A DNA stretch of 64,000 bases from Nannocystis pusilla (GTDB lineage: Bacteria > Myxococcota_A > Polyangia > Nannocystales > Nannocystaceae), in contig NZ_JAPNKE010000002.1 in assembly GCF_026626665.1 (NCBI RefSeq), positions 2,357,204 to 2,421,203 on the forward strand, written 5' to 3'. The translations under genes and the position numbers were made by a program. The notes under the pieces were generated by a model. It ran no database searches, was not told where the DNA came from, and was given only the letters and a program-made list of their open reading frames with translations. Position 1 is the first letter of the stretch. Each line of letters begins with the position of its first letter. Below are positions 53,264 through 62,526 of this stretch, piece after piece.

Positions 53264-55476
53264 GCGGGCTCGGCTGGTGGGCGCGCGGGGCGTGGCACGT
53301 GGCGCGCAAGGAGCTGCTGTCGCTGTTCGTGACGCCGCTGGCGTACCTGGTGGCGACGCTGTTCCTGCTCAACCAGGGCTACAACTTCGCGCTGCTGCTG
53401 CGCGTGCTCAACGACCCGCTGGCGGCGCCGGGGCCGGTGATGCAGTTCTACTTCGGCGGCAGCTTCTTTTTGTTCTGGCTGCCGGTGATCTTCATCTGCG
53501 CGGCGCTGAGCATGCGCCTGGTGGCGGAGGAGCGGCGGCTGGGGACGCTCGAGGCGCTGCTGACGGCGCCGCTGTCGCCGGGGCAGCTGGTGGCCGGCAA
53601 GTTCGTCGGGGCGTACGCGTTCTACGCGGCGCTGTGGCTGCCGACGGCGGCGTTCTACGTGCTGCTGATGGGCGCGGGGGCGCGGCCGGAGGCGGGGCCG
53701 GTGCTGGCGGGGTACCTCGGGGTCGGGCTGGTCGGCGCGAGCTTCTTGGCGGTGGGGCTGCTGGCCAGCGCGATCGCCCGCAGCCAGCTGGCGGCGGCGG
53801 TGATGACGTTCGTGGTGTGCACGATCGCGGTGATGAGCGGCCTCCTCGAAGGACAGGTGCAGTCCGAGGCGGCGAGCCGGGCGATCCAGGCGACCAGCCT
53901 GCTGACGATGATGCAGGAGCTGGCGCAGGGGATCGTCGATCCGCGCTGGCTGTACCTCCACCTGGCGGCGACGGCGTCGCTGCTGCTGGCGGCGGTGGTG
54001 GCAGTGAGCCCGCGCCGGCGCTTCGAGCACGCGGTGCAGGTCGGGTTGGCCGCGTTCACGCTGGCGAACTCGGCGGTGCTGGCGAGCCGGCACGCGGAGC
54101 GCGGCGACTGGACGGGTGGGCACGTGTACTCGCTCAGCGAGCGCGCGCGCGAGGTGCTGGCGGGGCTGCCGGCGGCGGTCGAGGTGACGGTGATCGTGCC
54201 TTCGACGATCGGCGGCGGTCGGCCGAACCCGCTGCAGGCGGAGCTGCGCGAGGTGCTGGCCCGCATGACGACGGCGGCGCCGGAGCGCCTGCGGGTGCGC
54301 TTCGTCGACCCCGACCGCGATCATCAGGAGGCGAGCGCGGCGATCGGCGACTACGCGCTGACCGGCCGCGAGCTGGCCGACGGGGTGGTGCTGATCCGCT
54401 CGGGCCAGGGGGCGGGGCTGCGCAAGGCGCATCTGCTGCCGACCGATCTGGTGTCCTTCGCGACAGGTCCCGACGTACAGGTGACGGGGCCGCGGGTGAA
54501 GGAGTTCCGCGGCGAGGAGGCGCTGCTCGGCAAGTTCCTCGCGGTCACCGACGCGCGCCGGGTGGTGGTGTGCGCGACGCAGGGGCACGGCGAGCCGGCG
54601 CTCGACAGCCTCGAGCCGTACAGCGGCTACGCGCACCTGCGCGACCTGCTGACCGACGCGGGGCTGACGGTGCGGATCGCCGACCTGTCGGGGCCGGAGG
54701 GGCTGACGGGCTGCGACGTGCTGCTGGTGGGCGGGCCGCAGGGGCCGCTGCCGCCGGAGCACGTGAAGGAGGTCGAGCGCTTCGTGGCGGGCGGCGGCGA
54801 TGTGCTGCTGCTGGCGGGCGCGGTGATCCTGCGCGGGAGCAGCGGGCTGGCGCCGAACGGGCTCGAGGAGCTGACGGCGCAGCGGGGGATCCGCTTCGGC
54901 GAGCGGGTGGTGGTCGATCCGTCGCCGATGGCCGGGGCGACGCCGTTCCTGGCGTTCACGCTGCAGGAGGGGTGGGGCGACCATCCGGCGACGGCGCGGC
55001 TGGTGGGGCAGCCGATCTCGCTGCTGCAGGTGCGCGAGCTGACGGTGGAGCCGCCGGCGACGACGCTGATCCAGACGAGCGAGCGCGGCTGGGCGGAGGC
55101 GGACATCCTGGCGTTCACCCGCGGCGAGGCGCCGCGCTTCGATCCGGCGGTCGACCGCGAGGGGCCGGTGCCGATCGCGGCGGCGGCGGAGCTCGGCGGG
55201 TCGCGCATGATCGTGGTCGGTTCGGCCGACTTCGCCCTCAACGCGCTGCTCCGCGAAGACGTGGTGTACGACCGCGGGCGCGACTTCTTGCTCAACGCGG
55301 TCGGCTGGCTCAGCGAACGCGACGCGCTGCTCGGGCTGCGGCCGCGGCCGCGCGAGCACGTCAAGCTGGTGCTGCAGGAGGACCAGCTGGCGCAGATGGT
55401 GTGGATGTGCCTGGTCGGCCTGCCGGGCTTCGGGGCGGTGCTCGGGCTGTGGGTGCTGTGGAGGCGGCGGGTATGA
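53260..55476 (+). CDS. ABC-2 permease fused to GldG-like domain
   Basis: GTG 53260 starts an intact 738-residue protein. The first ~260 residues are a six-helix GldF-type permease ('FVTPLAYLVATLFLLNQGYN', 'SFFLFWLPVIFICAALSMRL', 'LAAAVMTFVVCTIAVMSGLL'). The rest is the periplasmic GldG/ABC_transp_aux domain ('VEVTVIVPSTIGGGRPNPLQ', 'RRVVVCATQGHGEPALDSLE', 'VLLVGGPQGPLPPEH', 'RFVAGGGDVLLLAGAVIL') and a final helix ending 'LWVLWRRRV'. In Bacteroidetes GldF and GldG are separate and linked to gliding; fused forms occur elsewhere with unknown substrate. The stop is within ATGA 55473-55476. Confidence 0.9.
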   Translation: MSGLGWWARGAWHVARKELLSLFVTPLAYLVATLFLLNQGYNFALLLRVLNDPLAAPGPVMQFYFGGSFFLFWLPVIFICAALSMRLVAEERRLGTLEALLTAPLSPGQLVAGKFVGAYAFYAALWLPTAAFYVLLMGAGARPEAGPVLAGYLGVGLVGASFLAVGLLASAIARSQLAAAVMTFVVCTIAVMSGLLEGQVQSEAASRAIQATSLLTMMQELAQGIVDPRWLYLHLAATASLLLAAVVAVSPRRRFEHAVQVGLAAFTLANSAVLASRHAERGDWTGGHVYSLSERAREVLAGLPAAVEVTVIVPSTIGGGRPNPLQAELREVLARMTTAAPERLRVRFVDPDRDHQEASAAIGDYALTGRELADGVVLIRSGQGAGLRKAHLLPTDLVSFATGPDVQVTGPRVKEFRGEEALLGKFLAVTDARRVVVCATQGHGEPALDSLEPYSGYAHLRDLLTDAGLTVRIADLSGPEGLTGCDVLLVGGPQGPLPPEHVKEVERFVAGGGDVLLLAGAVILRGSSGLAPNGLEELTAQRGIRFGERVVVDPSPMAGATPFLAFTLQEGWGDHPATARLVGQPISLLQVRELTVEPPATTLIQTSERGWAEADILAFTRGEAPRFDPAVDREGPVPIAAAAELGGSRMIVVGSADFALNALLREDVVYDRGRDFLLNAVGWLSERDALLGLRPRPREHVKLVLQEDQLAQMVWMCLVGLPGFGAVLGLWVLWRRRV

Positions 55477-55800
55477 AGGGACATGTTTTAAAAGACATGT
55501 CCTCATGGACAGCCACGGGAGCGCCGATGGTGCTGGAGGCGGGCGTGCAGGGACATGCTGTAAAGACATGTCCTCATGGACAGCCTCGGGTGCGCGGCTG
55601 GTGCTGGAGGCGGGCGTGAGGGGACATGCTGTAGAAAACATGTCCGCTGGGGCAGGTGTGCGGCGCTTGCCGACGCTGGGGAGACGGCGGGCATGAAGGG
55701 ACATGCTGTAAAGAACATGTCCGCTCGGGCAGATGTTCGCCGCCAGCCGGCGTCGTGGAGGCGGCGTGTATGAAGGGACATGTTTTAAAAGACATGTTCT
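55473..55800 (+). repeat. Tandem amplification of an ACATGT repeat with stop/start junction
   Basis: Five ~75-bp units each carry GGAGGCGG(C)G-(T)ATGA-like sequence followed by GGGACATG(Y)T(G/T)TAAA-AGACATGT and a GGACAGC or GGGCAG tail. The first ATGA (55473-55476) is the permease stop overlapping an ATG. That ATG opens a 48-codon frame (55473-55619). Another small frame (55693-55773, 26 codons) ends 'SWRRRV' in an ATGA that starts the next gene. The unit thus duplicates the end of one gene and the start of the next. Confidence 0.85.
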
Positions 55801-57830
55801 TGCGGGCAGCTTCGTGGCGGCCGCGGCCGTTGACGATGGCGCTGACTGCGACGGCGATCGCCAGCGCGGCGCTGCTCCGCTTCGATCCGTGGGCCGGGGG
55901 GCCGGCGGCGCCGACGATCTACAGCGCCCAGTCGGCGGCCCGGCGGGTGTTCCCGGAGCTGGGCGAATCGGAGCTGGCGCGAGCGACGATCACCTTGGCG
56001 CAGGCCGGGCAGCCGCCGGTGACGCTGACGCCGGCGGACAACGGGCAGCACGCGGTGATCGTCGGCGAGGCGCCGCTGGGGCCGGCCGACGCGGAGGGGC
56101 TGGCCGGGCTGTGGAGCTCGCTGCGGATGGCGACGACCTTGCGCGCAGTGGCCGAGGACAGCGCGCTGGGGCCTGTGCGCGGGGAGATCGCGGTCGAGGT
56201 CGACGGCCGGCGCGCGGCGTTGACGCTGCACGGGGCGGCCAGCGACGGGGTCGGGGACTACGGGACGATCGCGGGCGCAGGGTCGTGGGTGGTCGAGCCG
56301 GAGCTGGCGGCGGCGCTGGCCCAGCCGGCGTCGGCGTGGCTGTCGCGGCGGCTGGTGCCGATCGAGGCCAGCGAGGCGGCGGCGGTGCGCGTGGGGCCGC
56401 TGGAGCTGGCGCGCGGGGCGGACTCGCTGTGGCGCGTGGTGACGGGCGCGTCGCCGCAGATCCTGGCGGAGCCGGCGGTGGCCCTGCGCCTCGATCGCAT
56501 CGTCGCGGCGGAGTTCGAGCCGGCGCCGGCGGAGGCCGCCGAGCTGCCCGTTTCGCCCTGGCTGGAAGTACAGGACCGATCGGGCAGGCGCTGGGAGGTG
56601 CGGCTGGGGCCGCCGTGTCCGGGGCAGCCGGGGCGCGTCGTGGTGGACCGCGGAGCGGGGACGCGCGGCTGCGTGGAGGCGGAGATCGACGCGCCGTGGC
56701 CGATCGACGATCCCGATGGTGGGCTGGTCGAGCCTCAGCTGGCGCCGTACGCCTACGGGCGGGTGCTGGCGGTGCAGATGGAGGCGCCGGAGCGTCGCCG
56801 GCTGCGTCGCCTGGGCGGCGGCTGGGTGGTCGAGGAGGACGGGGCGCTGCACGAGGTCGCGGAGCCGGAGGTGTTCCGCTGGTGGACGACGTTGCAGCAG
56901 GCGCCGGTCGAGCTGCCGGCGCGGCCGCTCACGGGGTTTTTGCCCGAGGTGGATCTGACGATCGAGTCGGACAGCAGTCAGCGACTGCGGCTGCGCTGCG
57001 GGCCGGCCGAGGGGGTGCCGCTGGCTTGCCGGCGCGACGAGGCGCCGCCGCTGGTGGTGGCCCGCGAGGAGCCGCTGGCGCTGGCGTTCACCCGGGAGAC
57101 GTTCGCGGAGCGCAGGCTGTTGTCCTTCGGGACAGGTGAGGTGCGCGAGCTCGAGATCCTGCCCGGGCGCGGGAGCGATGCGGTGCGCCAGAGCGTGCGC
57201 CTCGACCTCGGGGTGTGGCGACTCGACGCGCCGGTCCACCCCGACGGAGCGGCTGCGCTCGACGAGGTCCGGCTCGAGGCGATGCTGGCGGGGCTGCAGG
57301 CGGCCCGCGCCGAGGTGTGGACGGATCGCCCGCTGACGGCGCCGCTGCGGACGATCCGCGTCGAGCGGACGGGCAGCGAGGCGGCGACGCTGGAGCTGCA
57401 CCCGGACTGCGTGGCCCACGTGCCAGGCCAGCCGCGCGCGGCGCTGCTGCCGAAGTCGACCTGCTCGGCGCTGTCGGACGATCTGCTGTACTCGGACCCG
57501 CTGCGCTTCTGGCTGGGACAGGCGCGCCGCGTGGAGCTGTCCTCAGGGACAGGCTCGGCGACGGCCACGCGCGAGGGGGTCGAGGAGGCGACGTGGTCGA
57601 CGTCCGGCGATCCGACGCTGCTGGCGGGGCTGCCGGGCTGGGAGTCGTTCCGGGCGGTGCGCCTGGTCCAGGGCGAGCCGCGCGGTGAGCCGACGACGGC
57701 GAAGATCCTCCGGCCCGGAGCGGCGACGGTGACGATCGAGGTCGGCCCGACGATCGAGGAGACGCCCGCGTGGGTGCGCCTGCGCGGGGCCGACTGGTAC
57801 TACGCGGCCGAGGCGGCCGAACGTCGCTGA
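55770..57830 (+). CDS. DUF4340-type protein of the Gld-like ABC operon
   Basis: ATG 55770 (ATGA overlap, GGAGG about 9 nt upstream) encodes a repeat-derived leader 'MKGHVLKDMFLRAASW', then one membrane segment ('LTMALTATAIASAALLRF'). An internal ATG at 55836 lacks a ribosome site. The ~640-residue extracytoplasmic part has repeated DUF4340-like modules ('PVTLTPADNGQHAVIVGEAP', 'SWVVEPELAAALAQPASAWL', 'VVREEPL'-like segments). DUF4340 proteins are commonly encoded next to GldF/GldG-type ABC genes. Intact, 686 residues. Mini-hairpins at 57121-57136 and 57537-57552. Confidence 0.8.
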   Translation: MKGHVLKDMFLRAASWRPRPLTMALTATAIASAALLRFDPWAGGPAAPTIYSAQSAARRVFPELGESELARATITLAQAGQPPVTLTPADNGQHAVIVGEAPLGPADAEGLAGLWSSLRMATTLRAVAEDSALGPVRGEIAVEVDGRRAALTLHGAASDGVGDYGTIAGAGSWVVEPELAAALAQPASAWLSRRLVPIEASEAAAVRVGPLELARGADSLWRVVTGASPQILAEPAVALRLDRIVAAEFEPAPAEAAELPVSPWLEVQDRSGRRWEVRLGPPCPGQPGRVVVDRGAGTRGCVEAEIDAPWPIDDPDGGLVEPQLAPYAYGRVLAVQMEAPERRRLRRLGGGWVVEEDGALHEVAEPEVFRWWTTLQQAPVELPARPLTGFLPEVDLTIESDSSQRLRLRCGPAEGVPLACRRDEAPPLVVAREEPLALAFTRETFAERRLLSFGTGEVRELEILPGRGSDAVRQSVRLDLGVWRLDAPVHPDGAAALDEVRLEAMLAGLQAARAEVWTDRPLTAPLRTIRVERTGSEAATLELHPDCVAHVPGQPRAALLPKSTCSALSDDLLYSDPLRFWLGQARRVELSSGTGSATATREGVEEATWSTSGDPTLLAGLPGWESFRAVRLVQGEPRGEPTTAKILRPGAATVTIEVGPTIEETPAWVRLRGADWYYAAEAAERR

Positions 57831-57969
57831 GCGGCGGGGAAGCCGGCGCGCGTCGGTTCGCGGCGGGCTTGTGAGTCACTCGCTGCCGAGGGCGGCTCGC
57901 TGCGTGAGCCGTCGCTGTCTGGAGCGAGGTGACCGTCTCAGCCCGCGGGGGGGCAGCACGCGCGAGTCG

Positions 57970-58290
57970 TCACCCGCCGGCGGCGATCTCGGTGCACTCC
58001 TTGCCTTCGGGCATGGTGCAGATCTTGGCGTAGTCGAGGCGGAACACGCCGCCGACCTCGACGCACTCCTGCTGCCGGGCGCAGTCGTAGAACTCCTTGC
58101 ACTCGGCGTCGACGGAGTCGCAGAGGTTGGCGTCCTTGTCCTCACCGCTCGTGTCGCTGCCGTTCTTGGCGTCGCACGCGGCGCGTGCATCCTTGAACTC
58201 CTCGCACGACTCGACCTCCGGCGCGGTGCAGGCTCCGAAGGTGAAGGCAGCGGCGAACGCGAACGCGGTGACGAGGAAGAATCTGTGCAC
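57970..58290 (-). CDS. Small Cys-rich lipoprotein A
   Basis: GTG 58288-58290 gives 'VHRFFLVTAFAFAAAFTFGAC', a lipoprotein signal. This start matches the paralogue at 59449. The mature ~85 residues have seven cysteines, including 'VESCEEFKDARAACDAKNGS', 'LCDSVDAECKEFYDCARQQE' and 'CTMPEGKEC'. ECKEFYDCA is shared with the paralogue. Disulphide-stabilised surface protein, function unknown. Confidence 0.78.
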   Translation of the reverse strand: MHRFFLVTAFAFAAAFTFGACTAPEVESCEEFKDARAACDAKNGSDTSGEDKDANLCDSVDAECKEFYDCARQQECVEVGGVFRLDYAKICTMPEGKECTEIAAGG

Positions 58291-58528
58291 GGTGAGCCTC
58301 ACTGGACCGGTCCCTGCGAGCGTTGCACGTCTCGCGGCCGCGGGGCAACCGCTCCGCGCGAGGGGTGAAGTCGAGCAGGCCGCGGGCGCTCGCAGTCGTG
58401 GTCGCAACGCCACGGTCGCGCCGGCGAAGCGTCGTCGCAGCGCGCGCTGAAGCGAGGCGTGAAGCGGTCGGGACGCGAGGCGACGAAGGGCTAGCGAGGC
58501 GGTCGGAGCATCGACCGCAGCGCGGAGA

Positions 58529-58740
58529 GGTCATGGTCGCCATGAGGGCGCCGTCGCAGAGCGAGAGGGCATGAGCGCCACGAGGGCGTCGTCGCAGAGC
58601 GAGAGGTCATGGTCGCCATGAGGGCGCCGGCGCAGAGCGAGGGGGCATGGTCGCCACGCGGACGCCGTCGCAGAGCGAGGGGGCATGGTCGCCACGAGGC
58701 GCCATCGCAGACCGAGAGGTCATGAGCGCCAGGAGGCGTG
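58529..58740. repeat. Six-copy 38-bp tandem repeat
   Basis: Units begin at 58529, 58567, 58605, 58643, 58681 and 58718 with GGTCATGGTCGCCATGAGGG or variants (GGCATGAGCGCCACG) and share GTCGCAGAGCGAG. The units abut without unique spacers, so it is not a CRISPR array. Confidence 0.9.
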
Positions 58741-58830
58741 ACCGACAAGCGAGCGATGGCTGCCGCCCGGGTCATCGCAGAACGAGAAGACGAGCGCCGA
58801 AAAGACATGGTCGCCGCGAGCTGAGGGCGA

Positions 58831-58988
58831 AACGGCGAGGGCGGCCGCAGCGAAATGCCGGGGCCGGGAAACGGCGGGGGCGGCCGCAGCGAAAATGCCG
58901 GGGCCGCCAAACGGCGAGGGCGGCCGCAGCGGGAATGCCGGGGCCGCCAAACGGCGAGGGCGGCCGCAGCGGGAATGCCGGGGCCGCC
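58831..58988. repeat. Four-copy 39-40-bp tandem repeat
   Basis: Units start at 58831, 58870, 58910 and 58949 with AAACGGCGAGGGCGGCCGC, followed by AGCG(A/G)(A/G)AATGCCGGGGCCG. The GGCGGCC and CCGGGGCC parts can fold locally. No relation to the 38-bp array beside it. Confidence 0.9.
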
Positions 58989-59015
58989 CTCAGGCGCGTC
59001 GCGGAGGCTGCGGGA

Positions 59016-59449
59016 CTACTCGTCCTCGTCTTCCTCTTGGGGGACCCGGAGGTCGTCGTCCGTGCACTCCTTGTCCTCCGGCTGCGGGCACAGCGTGCGG
59101 TAGGACTCGATCGGGCAGCACTTCTTGCCGCACTCGGGGTCCTGGCTGCGAGGGATGCACGCCTTGCCGCCGACCTTGGCGTCGACGTTCTCCCGCCCGA
59201 GGATCCACGTGAAGTCCGGATCGGGCACGCACGCCAACGCGGCGGCGCAGTCGTAGAACTCCTTGCACTCCGGGTCGACGTTGTTGCACAGGTCGTAGTT
59301 GACCGGCTCGTACGCGAAGGCGTTGTTGCCGTCGCAGCTGCCGCGGACCTCCCGGATTCCTCGCACGACCCGGCCTCGGGCGCCCGACAGGCGCCGACCG
59401 TGACGGCGAGAGAGAAGCTGAGGAGCGAGCCCAGGAAGATCTTGTGCAC
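59016..59449 (-). CDS. Small Cys-rich lipoprotein B (paralogue of A, one frameshift)
   Basis: GTG 59447-59449 gives 'VHKIFLGSLLSFSLAVTVGAC', closely like the neighbour at 58290. One base is lost near 59360; then 'GSCDGNNAFAYEPVNYDLCN', 'DPECKEFYDCAAALACVPDP', 'CGKKCCPIESYRTLC' and an acidic tail 'VPQEEDEDE'. Ten or more cysteines. It starts 8 nt after the stop of the upstream lipoprotein gene, so it is in an operon with it. Confidence 0.75.
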
Positions 59450-59457
59450 GGCGAGCC

Positions 59458-60174
59458 TCACTTGCCCTTCTTGTTGCCCTTGTTGACCTTCTCGACCAAC
59501 TTGCGCTGCTCTTCCTCGACGCGGAGCAGCTCGATCGGGTGCCAGGCCGCAGCCTTCGGCGCGATCCAACCCTCGGTGCCCGTGGTCGGGTCGATGGCCT
59601 TGTAGTACGTGAAGTCGAGCAGGCCGCGGGCGTCGGCGAACCCCTGGTCGGAGAAGCGCTTGAACTTGCCCTTGAAGGTGTACTGCTTGCCCTTCTCGAA
59701 CACCACGTCGGGGACCTTCTCCCACCGCTTGGCGTCGTAGTCGGGGATCGTGAAGCGGTAGCCGACGACCATCATCGCCCGCTTCTTGCCCTTCTCGTCG
59801 GCCTTGTCCGTGATCCAGATGTGGGGCTGCTTGCCGACCGGGCACTTCTCGCCCTCCGGACAGACCGGCGGCTCGTAGATGTCCTGGACGAAGCCCTTGA
59901 GCTCGATCTCCTGGCCGGCGTCGCCGATCTTGACGTTCTCCTCGAGCTCCTTGCGCAGCCCGTAGATCGACCAGGCGCCGTCCTCCCACTTCTCGGCGAC
60001 CTTGCCCTCGTCGAAGTCGGGCGGGGGCGGGAGTTCAAACTTGACGTTGTCCGCCGCCGACGGTCCCTCGTCCTCCTGGGACTTTTTGACCTTGGGGGCC
60101 GGCTCGCCTCCGCAGCCCCATGGAGCCATGCAGAGTGCGGTCGTGATCAGGAGCGTAGAAGCAGAGCGCATCAT
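59458..60174 (-). CDS. Lipoprotein, possibly OB-fold-like
   Basis: ATG 60174 ('MMRSASTLLITTALCMAPWGC') is a lipoprotein signal; intact, 238 residues. A charged N-terminal linker precedes 'IGDAGQEIELKGFVQDIYEP', a Cys pair ('PPVCPEGEKCPVGKQPHIWI') and 'YTFKGKFKRFSDQGFADARG'. The strand pattern with 'ELKGFV' and 'FKGKF' recalls small OB-fold (tRNA_anti-like) lipoproteins, stated tentatively. It ends with Lys-rich 'KVNKGNKKGK'. Probably first gene of a two- or three-gene unit with the Cys-rich lipoproteins. Confidence 0.8.
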   Translation of the reverse strand: MMRSASTLLITTALCMAPWGCGGEPAPKVKKSQEDEGPSAADNVKFELPPPPDFDEGKVAEKWEDGAWSIYGLRKELEENVKIGDAGQEIELKGFVQDIYEPPVCPEGEKCPVGKQPHIWITDKADEKGKKRAMMVVGYRFTIPDYDAKRWEKVPDVVFEKGKQYTFKGKFKRFSDQGFADARGLLDFTYYKAIDPTTGTEGWIAPKAAAWHPIELLRVEEEQRKLVEKVNKGNKKGK

Positions 60175-60254
60175 CGGGAGCGTCGTCCTCCGAGCCCTCC
60201 CGCGGGGGAAGGCCGACAATCCTGGCTGTATCACGCGCACGCGCGGAGTTTCAA

Positions 60255-62086
60255 GTGCTCGGGCCGTTTGGTAGACGATGGGGGTGCAATCGCCGAGCGA
60301 CGCCCGGGCCCCACGCGCGCAGGTGGCGGCCCCACTCCCGGTCCGCCGCCGAAGACCGAGAGCGGGGCAAGCAGGCCCTCCTGCGATCTCTGACGGCGGC
60401 GTGCCTCGCGCTCACGGGCGCCTGCGGCAGTCCGCCCGCGGAGCCGGCCCCCGCAGAGGGTCCGAGCGAAGTCCGTCCGCAGACCCCGGTGATCTCGCCT
60501 TCCGCCGAAGACACGGTGGTCGTGGCGGTGCGCCGCCTGCCCGCCACCCTTGACCCGTTCACGGAGCTCGACCCGTGGGGCCAGCGCGTGGTCGACGACC
60601 TGCTGTTCGAGGGCCTCGTGCGACGCCAGGGGGACAGCGCCCCCTGGATCGAGATGGCGCTCGCGGACCGCTGCGAGGTCGACCACGACCCGGCCGGCCG
60701 CGGGGTGGTGTGCCACCTCCGCGAGGGCGCGCAGTTCCACGACGGCTCGCCGGTGACGCGCGAGGACGCGCTCCTCAGCGTCAATCAATGGTTGGGCCCG
60801 CGCGGGCAGGGGCTGCGCCAGCGCCACGGCCTCGACGGGCTGCGCGCGGCGGTGGCGGCCGAGGGACCGCCATCTGGCCCGAAGGACAGCTCAGGCCGGT
60901 GGCTGCGCCTGGTGTTCGAACACGACGACCCGCTGGTGCTCGAGAAGATCGCGGCGATCAAGATCGTGCCGCGCGGCCGCGTGGCCCAGGCCGATCAGCC
61001 GATCGGCTCGGGGCCGTTCCGCTTCGTGGCCGGCGACGACGTCCACCTGATGCTCGAGCGCACGAGCAAGGCGCCGGGGCTGGCGGGGCGGATCGTGCTG
61101 CGAGCGATCGACGACGGCGCGGCGGCGCTGACGGCCCTGCGCCGTGCGGAGGTCCACGTGCTCGCCGAGGTGGCGCCGATCCACGTGCCCAAGGAGCTGG
61201 CGAAGCCGGCGATGGCGACGCGCTTCGCCGCATACCTGGTCAGCCCGGCCCGCTTCGATCTGCTCCTCTTTAACCTGCGCGAGGGGCCGCAGTCGGGGCC
61301 GCGGATGCGCGCGGCGCTCGACCTCGCGGCGCCGCGCGGGGAGCTGGCGCTGCAGGTCTACGGGCTGCCCGGGCTGCCGGTGACGGCGCCGGTCGATCTC
61401 CACGCGCCCGCGCCGATCGACCTGGTGGCGCTCGCGGAGGGCCGCGACGGCGAGGCCGGGCTCGGGCCGCTGATGACGCCGCCGACCGCGACGGCCGACG
61501 CCGACGGACGCGCGGCGGCGGACGCGATTCTGACCGAGCTCGGGTGGATCCACGAGCGCGGGGTTCGGCGGCGCCAGAGCGCGGTGCTGCGTCTGCCGCT
61601 GACGTGGGACGCGAGCCCGGGGCTGGCGACGGGGGTCGCCCGCGCGCTGCGTGGGGCGTGGAAACAGCTCGGAGTGCAGGCGCCGAGCGTGACTGCCGCT
61701 GGCCTTACGTACAGGCGAACCTGCTGCGCGCCGGCAAGTTCAGCGTGGCGCTGGCGCGGCTGGCGTCGGGCACCGATGTCGATCTGTACCCGTGGTTTCA
61801 CAGCCGCGGCGCGCACAACCTGACCGGCGTGGCCGACCAGACGCTCGACGCGGCGATCGACACGTACCGGTCCGCGCTGACCCGGATCGACCGCGACCGC
61901 GCGAAGCAGGCGATCGCGGCGCGCCTCGCCGATCTGCGCCCCGCGATCGTGCTGCACGCGCCGCTGGCAGTGACGCTGCTGTCGCGCACGCTGACCGGGG
62001 TGCAGTTCGTCGACGACCTGCCGCGCCTCGATCGCCTCGGCTTCGCGCCGGGCCGCACCGACGACTCGTGGATCCGCGAGCCGTGA
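60255..62086 (+). CDS. ABC transporter solute-binding lipoprotein, family 5 (one frameshift)
   Basis: The lipobox 'SLTAACLALTGACGSPP' lies after an Arg-rich leader of ~40 residues; the real start is uncertain (GTG 60255 used). Family 5 (oligopeptide/nickel-type) features: 'LPATLDPFTELDPWGQRVVD', 'LFEGLVRRQGD', 'VCHLREGAQFHDGSPVTRED', 'PIGSGPFRFVAGDDVHLMLE'. One base is missing near 61700; the C-terminus continues 'LASGTDVDLYPWFHSRGAHN' and 'LDAAIDTYRSALTRIDRDRA'. No permease or ATPase genes are adjacent, so this is an orphan binding protein. Confidence 0.85.
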
Positions 62087-62252
62087 GCGGGGAAGCGTGA
62101 CGTGAACGCTCGCGTGAGGGGGACGCTCGTGAGCGTCACGCGAGGCCCGTCGCGGGGCGGACGGCGCGTGCGTCAATAATTCGACGCGGCGGCCCTCGCT
62201 CGCGGGCGTGGTGCGAGATCGGCGAATGTGGATCGAGCGGATCGCGGCCGGT

Positions 62253-62298
62253 CGGCGAATTCGCGGCTGAATCGGCTCCCTGCGGCCGCGAATCGCCG
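62253..62298. terminator. Hairpin downstream of the binding-protein gene
   Basis: CGGCGAATTCGCGGC (62253-62267) pairs with GGCCGCGAATCGCCG (62284-62298) with one bulge and a 16-nt loop. CGAATT-rich copies continue to 62313. Termination is possible, but there is no clear T-tract. Confidence 0.4.
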
Positions 62299-62366
62299 AA
62301 TTGCCGAATTGTTGAGGCGGGTGCGACACGCTGCTACTAGCGGGTCAACACGAGGAGCGCAAGCAA

Positions 62367-62522
62367 ATGGCGACCTGGATCCTGTTCCTTCACCTCCTGT
62401 TCCCGACCGCGCCGGCCGCCGGTGCCGCCGACCACGACGACGAGGCCGGTCTGCGCTACCGCGGGCTCGAGCAGATGTTCGCCCGCTTCGACGCCGAGGC
62501 CGAGCAGGGCGACGAAGGCTGA
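62367..62522 (+). CDS. Small exported peptide (51 aa)
   Basis: ATG 62367 is preceded by GAGGAG at about 10 nt and the frame closes with TGA 62520-62522. The product starts 'MATWILFLHLLFPTAPAAGA', a compact signal-like segment with an Ala-x-Ala cleavage possibility. It then has an acidic, helical stretch ('DDEAGLRYRGLEQMFARFDA') and ends 'EQGDEG'. No family known. Good start site plus signal make it credible despite its size. Confidence 0.55.
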   Translation: MATWILFLHLLFPTAPAAGAADHDDEAGLRYRGLEQMFARFDAEAEQGDEG

Positions 62523-62526
62523 TGGC

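Noticed and set aside
58529..58988. Possible CRISPR array
   Set aside because: Repeats of 38-40 bp abut with no unique spacers and no cas genes are near.
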